Positions 15,348 to 24,450 are shown, counted from the stretch's first letter. The stretch: 64,000 nt of DNA from an uncultured Eubacteriales bacterium (GCA_900552105.1 URYH01000001.1:29031-93030), one strand, 5' to 3'. Notes: generated from the letters alone by a model not told the origin. Numbers and translations: made by a program.

Positions 15348-16859
15348 ATGGAAAAAGTTGCATTAATTGAACTTGGAAATAGTGCTTTGCGTTTGATTCT
15401 TCTCAACACAAAAGACGGCGGATATTTTGACGTTGTTGATGAGCTTGAAGAACAAATCAAGGTTGGAAAAGACATTCAGACAAGTGGTGTTTTGAAACCA
15501 ACAACAATATCGGAATGCATTGGAATTTTGAAAATGTTTAGAAAACTTTGTGACAGACGAGGTGTTGCAAAGATTGTTTGCGTTGCAACAAGTCTTGTTC
15601 GCGAGGCAAAAAACCAAAATAGTTTTTTGGACGAGGTATACAACTCTTGCGGGTTCACAATGAATTTGCTCACAGTTGAAGACGAAATGCGTGCGACATA
15701 TGCTGGGGTTGTCAACACTGTTGACATTCCAAAAGGAATTATTATTGAAATTGCGAACAACACAACCAACATAATTCAATACAACAGACGCACAATTCTC
15801 AACCAAGTTTGTTTGCCATTTGGGGCAACTAGCCTTGCAGACGAGTTTGAAAAAGTTGATAATATTTCTGAAAAATGCGAAAAAGTTGAGAGTTTTGTTG
15901 AAAAACAACTCAAAAAAGTCGAATTTCTTGCAAATCTTGACCCAGAAATCCAATTTATTGGTTCTGGCACAATGTTCAAAAGCATTGGATATCTTTCAAG
16001 AAAAACATCAAGATATTCTTTGGATATTGAAAACAACTATATTTTGAGTGCCGATAGTTTCCATGCAGTGAACAACTTTGTTAAAACTTTGGATGTTGAC
16101 AAAACAAAGAAACTCAAGGGCGTTTCATCAGAGCGCGCGGATGTTGTTCTTTGTGGCCTTGCGATTGCAAAAACTTTGTTTGAATATTTGCATATTGAAA
16201 ATATGTCAATTTCTGCTTATGGCAAAAAAGAAGGGTTGATTTATAATAATATTGTTCCTGAAATCAACGACAAACCACTTTCTGATATGATGGGCTTCTC
16301 AATCGAAAACATAAGAGCATTTCGTGACCAAGAAATGACAAATGCAAGTCAAGTTTACGCTTTGTCAATAATGCTATTCAAACAACTCAAAGTCATTCAT
16401 AAACTTCACAGATACTATGTCAAACCTCTTCGCATTGCTGCATCGTTGTATGACAGTGGAAGAAGAATCAGATTTGAAAATAGTGAAAAAAATAGTTTTG
16501 AAATCATTTTGAATTCAAACATTAATGGTGTTTCACAAAGAGAAATTTTGATTGCCGCATTTGCATCAGTTTGTCAAAATTTGGATAATTTCAACTTGTC
16601 TGATTGGGTAAAATACAAAGACATCGTCACCGAAGATGATCTTGATGCGGTCAGAAAACTTGGAACAATCATAAAACTTGCTGTTGCACTCGACAAAACA
16701 AAAACGAGCGTTGTCAAAGACATTTCTTGTGATATTTTGGGCGACAGTGTCATCATGAAAACTGTTGTTGAAGGCGACGCAACATTTGAAATATCTGAAG
16801 GAATGAAAATGGGTGCTGATTTCAAGAAGGTATTTAAAAAATATTTGGAAGTAATCTAA
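15348..16859 (+). CDS. Ppx/GppA phosphatase-family protein with altered active-site motifs
   Basis: 503 residues. The N-terminal ~300 residues have the actin-like ASKHA fold of exopolyphosphatase/pppGpp phosphatase; the rest fits the helical C-terminal HD-like domain. Phosphate loop 1 reads VALIELGNSALRLIL (family: AxIDIGSNSxRL), and loop 2 reads GIIIEIANNTTNII where Ppx proteins have IDIGGGSTE. The Asp of loop 1 is Glu, and the Gly-rich loop 2 is replaced by Ala-Asn-Asn. The Glu in VEDEMRATYAG matches the catalytic Glu region. Hydrolysis of polyphosphate or pppGpp may therefore be weak or absent, with a ligand-sensing role possible. It follows ferredoxin by 18 bp and ends in a terminator. 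Confidence 0.82.
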   Translation: MEKVALIELGNSALRLILLNTKDGGYFDVVDELEEQIKVGKDIQTSGVLKPTTISECIGILKMFRKLCDRRGVAKIVCVATSLVREAKNQNSFLDEVYNSCGFTMNLLTVEDEMRATYAGVVNTVDIPKGIIIEIANNTTNIIQYNRRTILNQVCLPFGATSLADEFEKVDNISEKCEKVESFVEKQLKKVEFLANLDPEIQFIGSGTMFKSIGYLSRKTSRYSLDIENNYILSADSFHAVNNFVKTLDVDKTKKLKGVSSERADVVLCGLAIAKTLFEYLHIENMSISAYGKKEGLIYNNIVPEINDKPLSDMMGFSIENIRAFRDQEMTNASQVYALSIMLFKQLKVIHKLHRYYVKPLRIAASLYDSGRRIRFENSEKNSFEIILNSNINGVSQREILIAAFASVCQNLDNFNLSDWVKYKDIVTEDDLDAVRKLGTIIKLAVALDKTKTSVVKDISCDILGDSVIMKTVVEGDATFEISEGMKMGADFKKVFKKYLEVI

Positions 16860-16864
16860 AACTG

Positions 16865-16892
16865 AAGGACATACAAGAGTATGTCCTTTTTT
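16865..16892 (+). terminator. Terminator after Ppx/GppA gene
   Basis: AAGGACATAC, loop AAGA, GTATGTCCTT followed by T residues; perfect stem. Confidence 0.9.
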
Positions 16893-16911
16893 ATGCAATT
16901 TGAAAGATTAT

Positions 16912-16940
16912 TTGACAAAGTATAATTGATGAAATAAAAT
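16912..16940 (+). promoter_or_regulatory. Promoter of protease-mreB-min operon
   Basis: Consensus TTGACA (16912-16917), 17-nt spacer, TAAAAT (16935-16940). Confidence 0.7.
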
Positions 16941-16958
16941 GTAATCATGGAGGCGCAA

Positions 16959-18095
16959 ATGCGACAAACATCAATTTTCAGAAATGTTATGATTGTTATA
17001 TTTTGCTTGGCGATTGGTTGTATTGGAGGCTTGTTTATCGCCTATTATTTGGGCGGCGGATTTCAGCACCCAATGGCGCAAGGCACTCAAATTGAAATTT
17101 CTGACGGAGCAGATGTTGCCGCTGTTGCTCAAGCCTATCAAGATGCGGTTGTTTCAATCAAAGTTGTCAGCAAGACAAATCCTGACTCTTTTTCACTTGG
17201 CAGTGGTGTTTGCGTTCATGCTGGCGGATATATTGTGACAAATTACCATGTTATTGCACAAAGCAAAAGCAATCCAATTTATGAAATCTACACTTTTCTT
17301 AATGGCGACCAACAAAAAGGATATAAGAGTGAATTGTTGTGGGCAAATGACGACCTTGACCTTGCAATCATAAAGTCATCATACACGGACATTAGCTATG
17401 CAAAAATGAAGGATAGGAGTTTTGCTTGTTCTGATGGCGACAAGTTAAAAATTGGCGACGAAGTGATTGCAATTGGCACACCAATCGAAATGAATCTTCA
17501 AAACACAACAACTTTTGGACGAGTCAACGGACTAAATCGTGTTGGTGCAGCAAATGGAGATGTGACAACAACTCGCATTTATGAATATCTGATTCAACAT
17601 CAAGCAACGATTAATTCCGGAAATTCTGGAGGACCACTCATTGATTCAAAAGGTTATGTTGTTGGAATTAATTCTTGCAGCATGGTTGAAGACAAAAATG
17701 ATAATTATGTTGCAGAAATTAATTTTGCAGTTCCGATTTATCCAATCATAAAGATTATTGGTGGGGTTGTTGAGAGTTATGAAAACAGGCGTGATTATGT
17801 TGACCCAATTCCTGCGATAACTTGCCAAGACAAAGTTTTCAGCAAATATATCAGCGGTGCATATTCGGGCGAAGGGGTGTTGATCAAAACAAATCCATAT
17901 GGTGCGATTGGCTCTTTGACACTTCTCAAAAATGATGTTATTTTGCAAATGACTTATAATAAAAAAACATATGACATAAACAATGTTTACGATTTTTATT
18001 ATAATTGCTTGCGTGCGGGCAAAGGTGCAAGTGTGACATTCGTCGTGGAGCGTGCTGGCGCAAAAATTGAAACAAGTGCGGTTGTTTTACCATAA
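16959..18095 (+). CDS. Membrane-anchored HtrA-like serine protease
   Basis: 378 residues from ATG 16959, chosen because a GGAGG site ends 5 nt upstream; an in-frame ATG at 16947 contains that site and would be nearly leaderless. One N-terminal transmembrane anchor (VMIVIFCLAIGCIGGLFIAYY). The trypsin-like S1C domain has the full triad: His in TNYHVI, Asp in NDDLDLAII, Ser in NSGNSGGPL. The C-terminal ~90 residues correspond to a PDZ-like domain, somewhat divergent (YSGEGVLI, LLKNDVILQM). It would degrade or sense misfolded proteins on the outer face of the membrane. It heads a run of cell-shape and division genes, 9 bp before the MreB-like gene. Confidence 0.9.
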   Translation: MRQTSIFRNVMIVIFCLAIGCIGGLFIAYYLGGGFQHPMAQGTQIEISDGADVAAVAQAYQDAVVSIKVVSKTNPDSFSLGSGVCVHAGGYIVTNYHVIAQSKSNPIYEIYTFLNGDQQKGYKSELLWANDDLDLAIIKSSYTDISYAKMKDRSFACSDGDKLKIGDEVIAIGTPIEMNLQNTTTFGRVNGLNRVGAANGDVTTTRIYEYLIQHQATINSGNSGGPLIDSKGYVVGINSCSMVEDKNDNYVAEINFAVPIYPIIKIIGGVVESYENRRDYVDPIPAITCQDKVFSKYISGAYSGEGVLIKTNPYGAIGSLTLLKNDVILQMTYNKKTYDINNVYDFYYNCLRAGKGASVTFVVERAGAKIETSAVVLP

Positions 18096-18104
18096 GGAGA
18101 AAAT

Positions 18105-19115
18105 ATGAATTCAATAAAAATTGCCATTGATATGGGCTCAAGTCAAACAAGAATATTTGAAAAAGATTGCGGGTTGGTTTTGTGTGAGCCAACACTCATT
18201 GCACTTTCAAAAGTTTTTGGCAGTGAACAAATCAAGGCTTATGGAAATGAGGCAAGAGAAATGGAAGGCAAAACAAGCGACCAAACTGTTGTTTTTTCAC
18301 CAATTTCTCAAGGCGAAATAAAAAGCGAAGAATACGCGGCGACACTACTCAAACATTTTCTTCAAAAAATAAAGCCAAAATCAATTTTTTCAAAAACCAT
18401 TGATGCGGTTGTTTGTGTCCCATGTGCTCTTTCAGACGAGCAAAAAGAAACATATGCAAGAGTGTGCTACAAAGCAGGCATCGCAAGTGTAAAACTTGTT
18501 CCTGGCGTGATAACAAGTGCGCTTGGGGGAGGTAAATTTGTTCACACGCCAACCACATATCTCATTGTTGATATTGGACATGGAAAGACTGATATTGCAA
18601 CAGTCAATATGAACACCATTCTCAAAGGTTGCACAATCGGCGTTGGAGGCGAGGTTTGTGACAACAAGATTATGGCTGCGGTTGAAGAAAACTATCAAGC
18701 ATTCATAAGTCCACAAGCAGCAAAACAAATAAAAGAAGAAATTGGTTCGCTCTATGAAAGAGATATTCAAAACATTGAAGTCTTGGGTGTTGATTCAAGG
18801 ACACAAGCACCAAAACCCATTATTGTTGTTGCTGATGTCGTCAAAGAGGGGATTATTGATGCTTTCGAAAAAATTGCTTATGCGATTGAGTCGACAATCA
18901 ATATGTGCTCTCCCGATGTTTGCTCGGATTTAAGTCGTGGTGGAATATTCTTCTGCGGTGGCGTGTCAAAGATTTCTGGGCTTGAAGACTTTATGAGGAA
19001 AAGACTCAAACTTCCAGTTCGCATCATTGAAGACCCAGACATTTGCGCGGTTTTGGGGTGCGGCAAACTTCTTTCGGATAGTTCTCAACTTGGCGATATA
19101 CTAAAAGAGTTTTAA
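18105..19115 (+). CDS. MreB-like actin homologue
   Basis: 336 residues, the normal MreB length. ASKHA motifs: phosphate 1 AIDMGSSQTRIFE, phosphate 2 LIVDIGHGKTDIATV, adenosine motif GGIFFCGGVSKISGL; the segment SPISQGEIKSEEYAA matches the MreB PxxxGxI region. MreB polymerises under the membrane and directs lateral wall synthesis. The sequence is divergent enough that a paralogue (Mbl/MreBH-like) is possible. It lies directly upstream of minD-minE and an M50 protease, matching the mreB-min-spoIVF order of Bacilli, without mreC and mreD. AAGGAG site 6 nt before the ATG. Confidence 0.87.
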   Translation: MNSIKIAIDMGSSQTRIFEKDCGLVLCEPTLIALSKVFGSEQIKAYGNEAREMEGKTSDQTVVFSPISQGEIKSEEYAATLLKHFLQKIKPKSIFSKTIDAVVCVPCALSDEQKETYARVCYKAGIASVKLVPGVITSALGGGKFVHTPTTYLIVDIGHGKTDIATVNMNTILKGCTIGVGGEVCDNKIMAAVEENYQAFISPQAAKQIKEEIGSLYERDIQNIEVLGVDSRTQAPKPIIVVADVVKEGIIDAFEKIAYAIESTINMCSPDVCSDLSRGGIFFCGGVSKISGLEDFMRKRLKLPVRIIEDPDICAVLGCGKLLSDSSQLGDILKEF

Positions 19116-19132
19116 TTTGTTAAAAAAAGCAA

Positions 19133-19173
19133 AAAAGGAACAAAAAATACCAAATTGTTCCTTTTGTTTTTTT
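19133..19173 (+). terminator. Terminator between mreB-like gene and minD
   Basis: AAAAGGAACAA / TTGTTCCTTTT stem, 11-nt loop, then G and seven T residues. Confidence 0.75.
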
Positions 19174-19207
19174 ATACAAAATTTTACACTTGTTTCAAGG
19201 AGTTTTT

Positions 19208-19999
19208 ATGGCAAGAAAAATTGTCCTAACAAGTGGCAAAGGTGGTGTTGGAAAAACAACAGTTTGTGCAAACCTTGGTGCAACGCTGGCAAAATTTGGC
19301 TTTCGTGTTGTCATTATTGATGTTGACATTGGACTAAACAATCTTGATGTTGTTATGGGACTTGAAGATAATGTTGTCTATGACATTTTGGATGTTGTCA
19401 AAAACAAATGCAGAGTCAAACAAGCGTTGGTTCAAGACCCTCGTTTTCCTTCTCTCTATATTTTGGCGTCAAACCATACATATAATTCGGGCAAAATCAC
19501 CAAGGAAAACATCAAAGATATTGTCGACACGCTTGATGTTTCATTTGACTACATTTTGATTGATTGCCCAGCGGGTGTTGAGGAAGGCTTTATGAGGGCA
19601 GTATATCCCGCACACGAGGCTATTATTGTTGTCACGCCACACATTTCAAGCATTCGAGATGCAGACAAAGTTTTGGGGATTTTGGCAAATTTTCACTTGG
19701 AAGAAAAGTATATTGTTGTCAACAGAATGCGTGGCGATATGCAACTTGAAGGCAATATGCTTGACGAAAATCAAATTTCAGAAATGCTTGGAGTGAACTT
19801 GCTGGGCGTTATTCCAGAAGATGATGCAGTTAGCACGCTTCTGAATTTTGGCGGGCTTGTGGGACGAACGCCAGCGGGGCGTGCTTTCACGCTCCTCTGC
19901 GAAAACTTGCATAACGGAACAAGAAAGATTTATGATTGCACAAACAGATATCGAGGACTTTCTGGCGTTATTCGTCGAGGTTTGAAAAAGATTATATAG
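19208..19999 (+). CDS. minD: Septum site-determining ATPase MinD
   Basis: 263 residues from ATG 19208 with an AAGGAG site. Deviant Walker A TSGKGGVGKTT at the N-terminus, switch-region VVIIDVDIGLNNLDV, Walker B DYILIDCPAGVE, and a C-terminal amphipathic membrane-targeting helix (YRGLSGVIRRGLKKII). MinD-ATP binds the membrane and, with MinE, restricts Z-ring placement. No minC is seen in the window. minE follows by 8 bp. Confidence 0.96.
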   Translation: MARKIVLTSGKGGVGKTTVCANLGATLAKFGFRVVIIDVDIGLNNLDVVMGLEDNVVYDILDVVKNKCRVKQALVQDPRFPSLYILASNHTYNSGKITKENIKDIVDTLDVSFDYILIDCPAGVEEGFMRAVYPAHEAIIVVTPHISSIRDADKVLGILANFHLEEKYIVVNRMRGDMQLEGNMLDENQISEMLGVNLLGVIPEDDAVSTLLNFGGLVGRTPAGRAFTLLCENLHNGTRKIYDCTNRYRGLSGVIRRGLKKII

Positions 20000-20007
20000 G
20001 AGAGAAT

Positions 20008-20238
20008 ATGGACGGAGCAGACAGGCTAAAAAAAATTCTTACGGTCGACAAAAGACAAGACCCAACAAAACTCAAAAGACTCATTGAAAGTGACATAAAA
20101 AATGTTCTTGTCCAATATCTTGAACTTGATGACCCAGGTGTTGAGTGTGACATTGATGTTGACGTTGATGGCATTCATCTCAATATCTATGCACGTGCAA
20201 AAAGAGCAAAAATAATTGGCACACTTCCTCTTGCATGA
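20008..20238 (+). CDS. minE: Cell division topological specificity factor MinE
   Basis: 76 residues from ATG 20008 (AGGAGAG site). Recognisable MinE pattern: DRLKKILTVDKRQDPTK, then LIESDIKNVLVQYLELD, and a beta-rich C-terminus (VECDIDVDVDGIHLNIYARA). It stimulates MinD ATPase and drives Min oscillation. The N-terminal membrane-binding segment is shortened compared with the ~88-residue E. coli protein. Position right after minD supports the call. Confidence 0.92.
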   Translation: MDGADRLKKILTVDKRQDPTKLKRLIESDIKNVLVQYLELDDPGVECDIDVDVDGIHLNIYARAKRAKIIGTLPLA

Positions 20239-20266
20239 TTGCAAATTTCACACCATATAATAAGAT

Positions 20267-20440
20267 GTGAAAACATTTGATGAAAGGCTGATTAGAACGC
20301 GTGAAGAAAAAATTGATTCTTGTTTAATTTCACAAAATTTAGACAAGAAATTTTTTATTAAATATCTTGCAATATCTGTTTCAATTTTCATCATTTTTTT
20401 TGTTTGTTCAAACTTGATTTTCTCATGGCATTTGTGGTGA
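20267..20440 (+). CDS. Small single-span membrane protein
   Basis: 57 residues starting at GTG 20267: about 30 charged residues (KTFDERLIRTREEKIDS...), one transmembrane helix (YLAISVSIFIIFFVCSNLIF), and a short SWHLW end. There is no good Shine-Dalgarno site, but a TATAAT hexamer lies 7 nt upstream, as in other possible leaderless genes here. It ends 7 bp before the M50 protease gene. In Bacilli the same place (min genes, then X, then spoIVFB) is held by spoIVFA, the membrane inhibitor of SpoIVFB. Sequence similarity to SpoIVFA is not visible, so a comparable partner role is only a positional inference. Confidence 0.55.
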   Translation: MKTFDERLIRTREEKIDSCLISQNLDKKFFIKYLAISVSIFIIFFVCSNLIFSWHLW

Positions 20441-20447
20441 AAAATAA

Positions 20448-21290
20448 ATGAAAATAAAAATACATTATTTATTTATAATTTTTGCCATATCTATGCTGAT
20501 TCAAGGGCGTTTTTTTGAATTTTTTCAATATTTTATTTGCGTGTTAATTCATGAATACGCTCATGGACGAGTCTCTGAACGATTGGGGTATAAACTAAGT
20601 TCCATAATCCTTATGCCATACGGAGCAGGGCTTAATCTCAAGGACCAAATTTACTCTGAAAAAGATGAGATAAAAATCGCTATTGCGGGTCCAATTTGCA
20701 ACTTGTTTTTGCTTGTTGTGACTCTTGCCATTTGGTGGGTATATCCTGAAACATATTCTTATTTATACACTTTTGCAATCGCGAATTTAACATTATTTTT
20801 ATTTAATTTATTGCCCGCTTATCCGCTTGATGGCGGAAGGGTTTTATGCGGTTTAATTTCACTGAAATTCAATCGAAAAACTGCAATAAAAATTGTTAAA
20901 ATATTCAACTATATTTTTGTGATTATTCTTCTTGGTTTGTTTGTTGCCTCATTGTTCTTTTCAGGGAACTTCACTTTGCTTTTTGCGGCGATATTTTTGG
21001 TGCTTGGAATTGTTGATAAAAATGAGGGAGGCAAGTATTTGGGAATCAACATTTTGTCTGTATTTCGAAAACAAAAAAGCGGGGTGAGTGGAGTGAACAC
21101 TTTCGCCGTGACACTCGACACAAAAATCATGGATATTGCAAGGCGTTGCAAACGCAATAAATTCAATTTGGTATATGTTGTTTTTCCGGACGGCAAAACA
21201 AAAGTGCTAACTCAATCGCAACTTGCAAACTTGTTTTTGAAGGCAACACCAAATCAATATTTGGGAGAAATTTTGAAAGTTTGCACATAA
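20448..21290 (+). CDS. Site-2-type M50 metalloprotease, SpoIVFB-like
   Basis: 280 residues with about six hydrophobic segments. Zinc ligands: HEYAH (HExxH, about residue 36) in the second helix and NLLPAYPLDGGRVL (third ligand Asp in LDG, about 125-138). The C-terminal ~90 residues after VDKNEGG form a soluble tail resembling the CBS-like domain of SpoIVFB. SpoIVFB cleaves pro-sigma-K in the mother-cell membrane during sporulation; relatives have other substrates. Gene order mreB-like, minD, minE, this gene supports the SpoIVFB assignment. Whether this organism sporulates cannot be judged here. Confidence 0.88.
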   Translation: MKIKIHYLFIIFAISMLIQGRFFEFFQYFICVLIHEYAHGRVSERLGYKLSSIILMPYGAGLNLKDQIYSEKDEIKIAIAGPICNLFLLVVTLAIWWVYPETYSYLYTFAIANLTLFLFNLLPAYPLDGGRVLCGLISLKFNRKTAIKIVKIFNYIFVIILLGLFVASLFFSGNFTLLFAAIFLVLGIVDKNEGGKYLGINILSVFRKQKSGVSGVNTFAVTLDTKIMDIARRCKRNKFNLVYVVFPDGKTKVLTQSQLANLFLKATPNQYLGEILKVCT

Positions 21291-21297
21291 TAGATTT

Positions 21298-21810
21298 ATG
21301 AAACAGATTCTCAAATATATTCTTGCCCAAGTCATGGAAAACTTGCATTTTGCAGAAGGAAAACACAACATTTCAATCACACTTTCAAGTGCGGTGATAG
21401 TGTTCGCCGCGAGTCAATTTTCGCTCTACACTCGACTGGGTGCGGTCTTTGCTTCATGCGCGATTGTGGCATGTGCAGCATCGCTTTTTTGTTCTTTTTC
21501 GGCAATGAGCTCAAGAAAAATTCGCTGGTTTCATGCATTCAAAAAATCTGAAAAAGCAAAGAACTTGATTTATTTTCAAGATGCATCAACTTTTGATGAA
21601 GAAACATATATCAAAAAAATTCAAACCGATTATTCTCTTCCAAAATCCTATAAGCCAGACGGATTTGACAATGACCTTGCTCGTCAGATTATTGCAACAA
21701 GCAAAGTTGCGAAAATCAAGTTTCGCTTGTTTAATGCGGCGCTGACATTTTTGGCACTCGCAATATGTTTTGTTGTCACTTCAATCGTTGTTTCACAGGT
21801 GCTCAAATGA
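21298..21810 (+). CDS. Three-helix membrane protein, DUF5706/PycTM-like
   Basis: 170 residues. The pattern matches the Pycsar-effector-like membrane family: a cytoplasmic helix with MENLHFAEGKHNISITL leading into helix 1 (SSAVIVFAASQFSLY), helix 2 (AVFASCAIVACAASLFCSF), a soluble loop of ~75 residues, and a C-terminal helix (FLALAICFVVTSIVVSQ). In defence systems such proteins respond to cyclic UMP/CMP made by a neighbouring cyclase. No cyclase is present here, and the gene sits 7 bp after the M50 protease in a cell-envelope locus, so a housekeeping role is more likely. Family call from pattern recognition only. Confidence 0.6.
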   Translation: MKQILKYILAQVMENLHFAEGKHNISITLSSAVIVFAASQFSLYTRLGAVFASCAIVACAASLFCSFSAMSSRKIRWFHAFKKSEKAKNLIYFQDASTFDEETYIKKIQTDYSLPKSYKPDGFDNDLARQIIATSKVAKIKFRLFNAALTFLALAICFVVTSIVVSQVLK

Positions 21811-22178
21811 AAGATTTGGATAAATACAATTTGGTTTTTCAAGAGTTTTGCGAGTGGGTTGAAGGAGTTGAGGAGGACGACCCATTGCCACCAGAAATAA
21901 AACAAATTTATTTTGTTTTTTCATGCGAAAACGGAATGAATGTGTTGCAATATGCGGGGTGCGAATACGAACCCAAAATGATTTGTTCGTTTGACTACAT
22001 TCCGCTTGAAGCACAGTTTTTTTATTCAAGGGAATTTATCAAACTTCCAAGTGCGGAAGCAAAAATATTTGCTGAGATTTTTGCTCGTGACATTTTGCAG
22101 AAAGAGGAGTATGCGAACTTGTTCTTGAATAAAACGGTTAAGTTTGTTGAATTGGGTCAAATGATAAAACGGATATAA
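21807..22178 (+). CDS. Acidic hypothetical protein
   Basis: 123 residues from ATG 21807, overlapping the preceding stop codon (ATGA), so translation is coupled. Strongly acidic N-terminal half (EWVEGVEEDDPLPPE) and a hydrophobic core pattern of alternating strands and helices (QIYFVFSCENGMNVLQYAG). No membrane segment and no motif I recognise. Last gene of the protease/min/M50 run; followed by a new promoter region. Confidence 0.7.
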   Translation: MKDLDKYNLVFQEFCEWVEGVEEDDPLPPEIKQIYFVFSCENGMNVLQYAGCEYEPKMICSFDYIPLEAQFFYSREFIKLPSAEAKIFAEIFARDILQKEEYANLFLNKTVKFVELGQMIKRI

Positions 22179-22253
22179 TCAAAATTTGTTGCGTTGTTTT
22201 TGTTATTTTGGTAAAATATAATGCTGTAATATTTAATATGGCAGGAGCAAATT

Positions 22254-24434
22254 ATGATTATTCTTAAGAATATTGAGCAGATTGCAGAAAAATATAATTG
22301 TTTGGTTCGTGACGGTGCGACTGGGCTCGAAGATGTTTCAGCGTTTGTTGAAACCTCTCTCGACCTTTCAAAAATCAAAGAGTATGCCGCAGGTCTTGAC
22401 TTGCTTGATAACAAACAAAACATCATCGAAGACATGTCCGAAATGCTTTTTCAGCTTCGTGATTTTTTGCCGTCTGTTGGAAATTTCATAAAGATTTTGC
22501 TCGTTTCAAAAAACTATGAACAAATTGTTATTTTTGTCAAAAAAATTTTTGCCAACCAAATTGGAATAATCAAATATCAAAGTGTCAAAGGCAGTTATTC
22601 ATATTCCGAACGCTATTTTGACCGATTTATTGAAATTGTCAAAAACTGCAAAATTGACTCTGAACTCTATTTGCCATTTGTTGCAAAAATTGTTTCGTCA
22701 AACGAAGGAAGTGTGCTCTATCAATGGATTAACCCAGCAAGCGAATATATCCAACTTTTTTTCAATCAGAATGAACAGTGGATTTATGATTACATTCGTG
22801 ACGGAAAAGAATATAAATATGAACTCATTGAGGCAGTTTGCAGTTTCAATTCCAACAAGGGAATCAATTTGTTGGTTGAAGACTATATTGCAAAAATTGC
22901 TTTCGACAAAGAAAAGAGTGACGGAATTTTCAAAACATACAAAAAAGATGTGATTAATTTTATTGATAAAGAGTTTATTTTCTCTGATGACAAACGAAAA
23001 ATCGAACTCATTGGAATTTACTCAAAATTTTTGCCAGATAACGAAATTATCACACGACTCAAACAAATTTATGAGAGCGATAAATGTGAAGAAGTAAAAA
23101 CCATGGTCGCATCAATTCTTGGAATCACAGACACTCTTTCAATCAAAACAGAAAAACAGTTTTTGTATGCGGTTCGAAGAAAAATCAAAGAACCTCAACA
23201 ACGCGCGCTTGGTGTTGTGTTCTCAAAATTTGACCTAAAACTCAAAAGCGGATATAAATGTGATGATGCGATTTTTACTTTCATAATATATTTGTTCAAG
23301 GAAGAAAAAAATCTCAAAAACATCAAAAAACTCAAAGTTCTTGAAAATATATTTGAAATGCAAGGACTTTCGGAGTTTGCCGAAGCAGTTTTTGGCGAAA
23401 TTGAAAACAAACCGGATATTTTATGTGCAAAATGGGCAATTCGAATGTGTGCACTTCTCTGTCGCGAAGAAAAAGCGGAGAGAATGGCAAACAAAATGGT
23501 TGAACTGTTTGGGCTTGGGCGCCGAAAAGAAGCCAACTATTTGGCTGAATGTTTGATTTATTCTGAACGCGAACAAGTGCTTGCGGGAATCAAAGAACTT
23601 TGTGAAAAATCGCCGGAAATTTTGGGCGATCTCAAAGATGAATATGCGAACTTATATGCCACAGCAAACAACAAAAACTTGTCAGATGTTTATGACGAAC
23701 TGGTTGAAGATGTCGCAACAGATCAAAGCGTAAGCGAGCAAACAAAAAGACTGTTCAATGCATTTATTTCAAAACGAGAATACACTCCAAAAAAATTTGA
23801 AAAATTATTTATGTCAAAAAATGTTTTGGGAGAACTCGCAAGACATTTGGTTTGGGGCGAATATAATTTTGGGCGTCTATATAATGCTTTTGTTTTGGAC
23901 GGAGATGAAAAACGATATGTCGTCCAAACTCTACAACTTGACAATCCGCAAATTTCAATTGTCCATTCTCTTGACCTTGATGAAAGATTTGATGATGTTT
24001 TGTATGCGATTGAGAATCCATTATTTGAACAATTCAGAAGAAGTGTGTTTGATATCAAAACATATTCTCAAATGGCTGTGAGCGTTTCAAGATTTGCAGG
24101 AATGTTTGTGACAACTCGACCATTCATTGCAAGCATGAAAAACTTTGGTTTTGTCGAAAATAGGGCAGATGACGAACAAATCCTTTCTTCAATGGTTTAT
24201 ATTCAAGAAGAACTTGGAACATTGGTTGAAGTTTGTTTTGACAAACCAGTCCTCTTGGGGCAAGATTACGCGACCCTTTCAAGCATATATTTCTATCGCC
24301 TTGTTGATGTCACAAAAAACGGGAATAAGTATGACACAATAAAAACAAATGCCATTTCCATTGGTGGGGTTGGAGAAAGACTTTTTGATTTCGCACTTAA
24401 TGCTGTTTCAGTTTCATCTCGCAAGACAAATTAA
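22254..24434 (+). CDS. DUF4132-domain protein with helical repeats
   Basis: 726 residues, soluble. Residues 1-500 are helical and look like HEAT/ARM-type repeats. The C-terminal ~230 residues match DUF4132 (MolR-like): ELARHLVWGEYNFGRLYNAF, then ISIVHSLDLDERFDDV, then NPLFEQFRRSVFDI, and a Gly-rich end (SIGGVGERLFDFAL). DUF4132 proteins often carry WGR domains; none is seen here. Their biochemical role is not established. GGAG site 7 nt before the ATG. Monocistronic, with its own terminator. Confidence 0.75.
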   Translation: MIILKNIEQIAEKYNCLVRDGATGLEDVSAFVETSLDLSKIKEYAAGLDLLDNKQNIIEDMSEMLFQLRDFLPSVGNFIKILLVSKNYEQIVIFVKKIFANQIGIIKYQSVKGSYSYSERYFDRFIEIVKNCKIDSELYLPFVAKIVSSNEGSVLYQWINPASEYIQLFFNQNEQWIYDYIRDGKEYKYELIEAVCSFNSNKGINLLVEDYIAKIAFDKEKSDGIFKTYKKDVINFIDKEFIFSDDKRKIELIGIYSKFLPDNEIITRLKQIYESDKCEEVKTMVASILGITDTLSIKTEKQFLYAVRRKIKEPQQRALGVVFSKFDLKLKSGYKCDDAIFTFIIYLFKEEKNLKNIKKLKVLENIFEMQGLSEFAEAVFGEIENKPDILCAKWAIRMCALLCREEKAERMANKMVELFGLGRRKEANYLAECLIYSEREQVLAGIKELCEKSPEILGDLKDEYANLYATANNKNLSDVYDELVEDVATDQSVSEQTKRLFNAFISKREYTPKKFEKLFMSKNVLGELARHLVWGEYNFGRLYNAFVLDGDEKRYVVQTLQLDNPQISIVHSLDLDERFDDVLYAIENPLFEQFRRSVFDIKTYSQMAVSVSRFAGMFVTTRPFIASMKNFGFVENRADDEQILSSMVYIQEELGTLVEVCFDKPVLLGQDYATLSSIYFYRLVDVTKNGNKYDTIKTNAISIGGVGERLFDFALNAVSVSSRKTN

Positions 24435-24450
24435 ATTGAAATATCAACCA

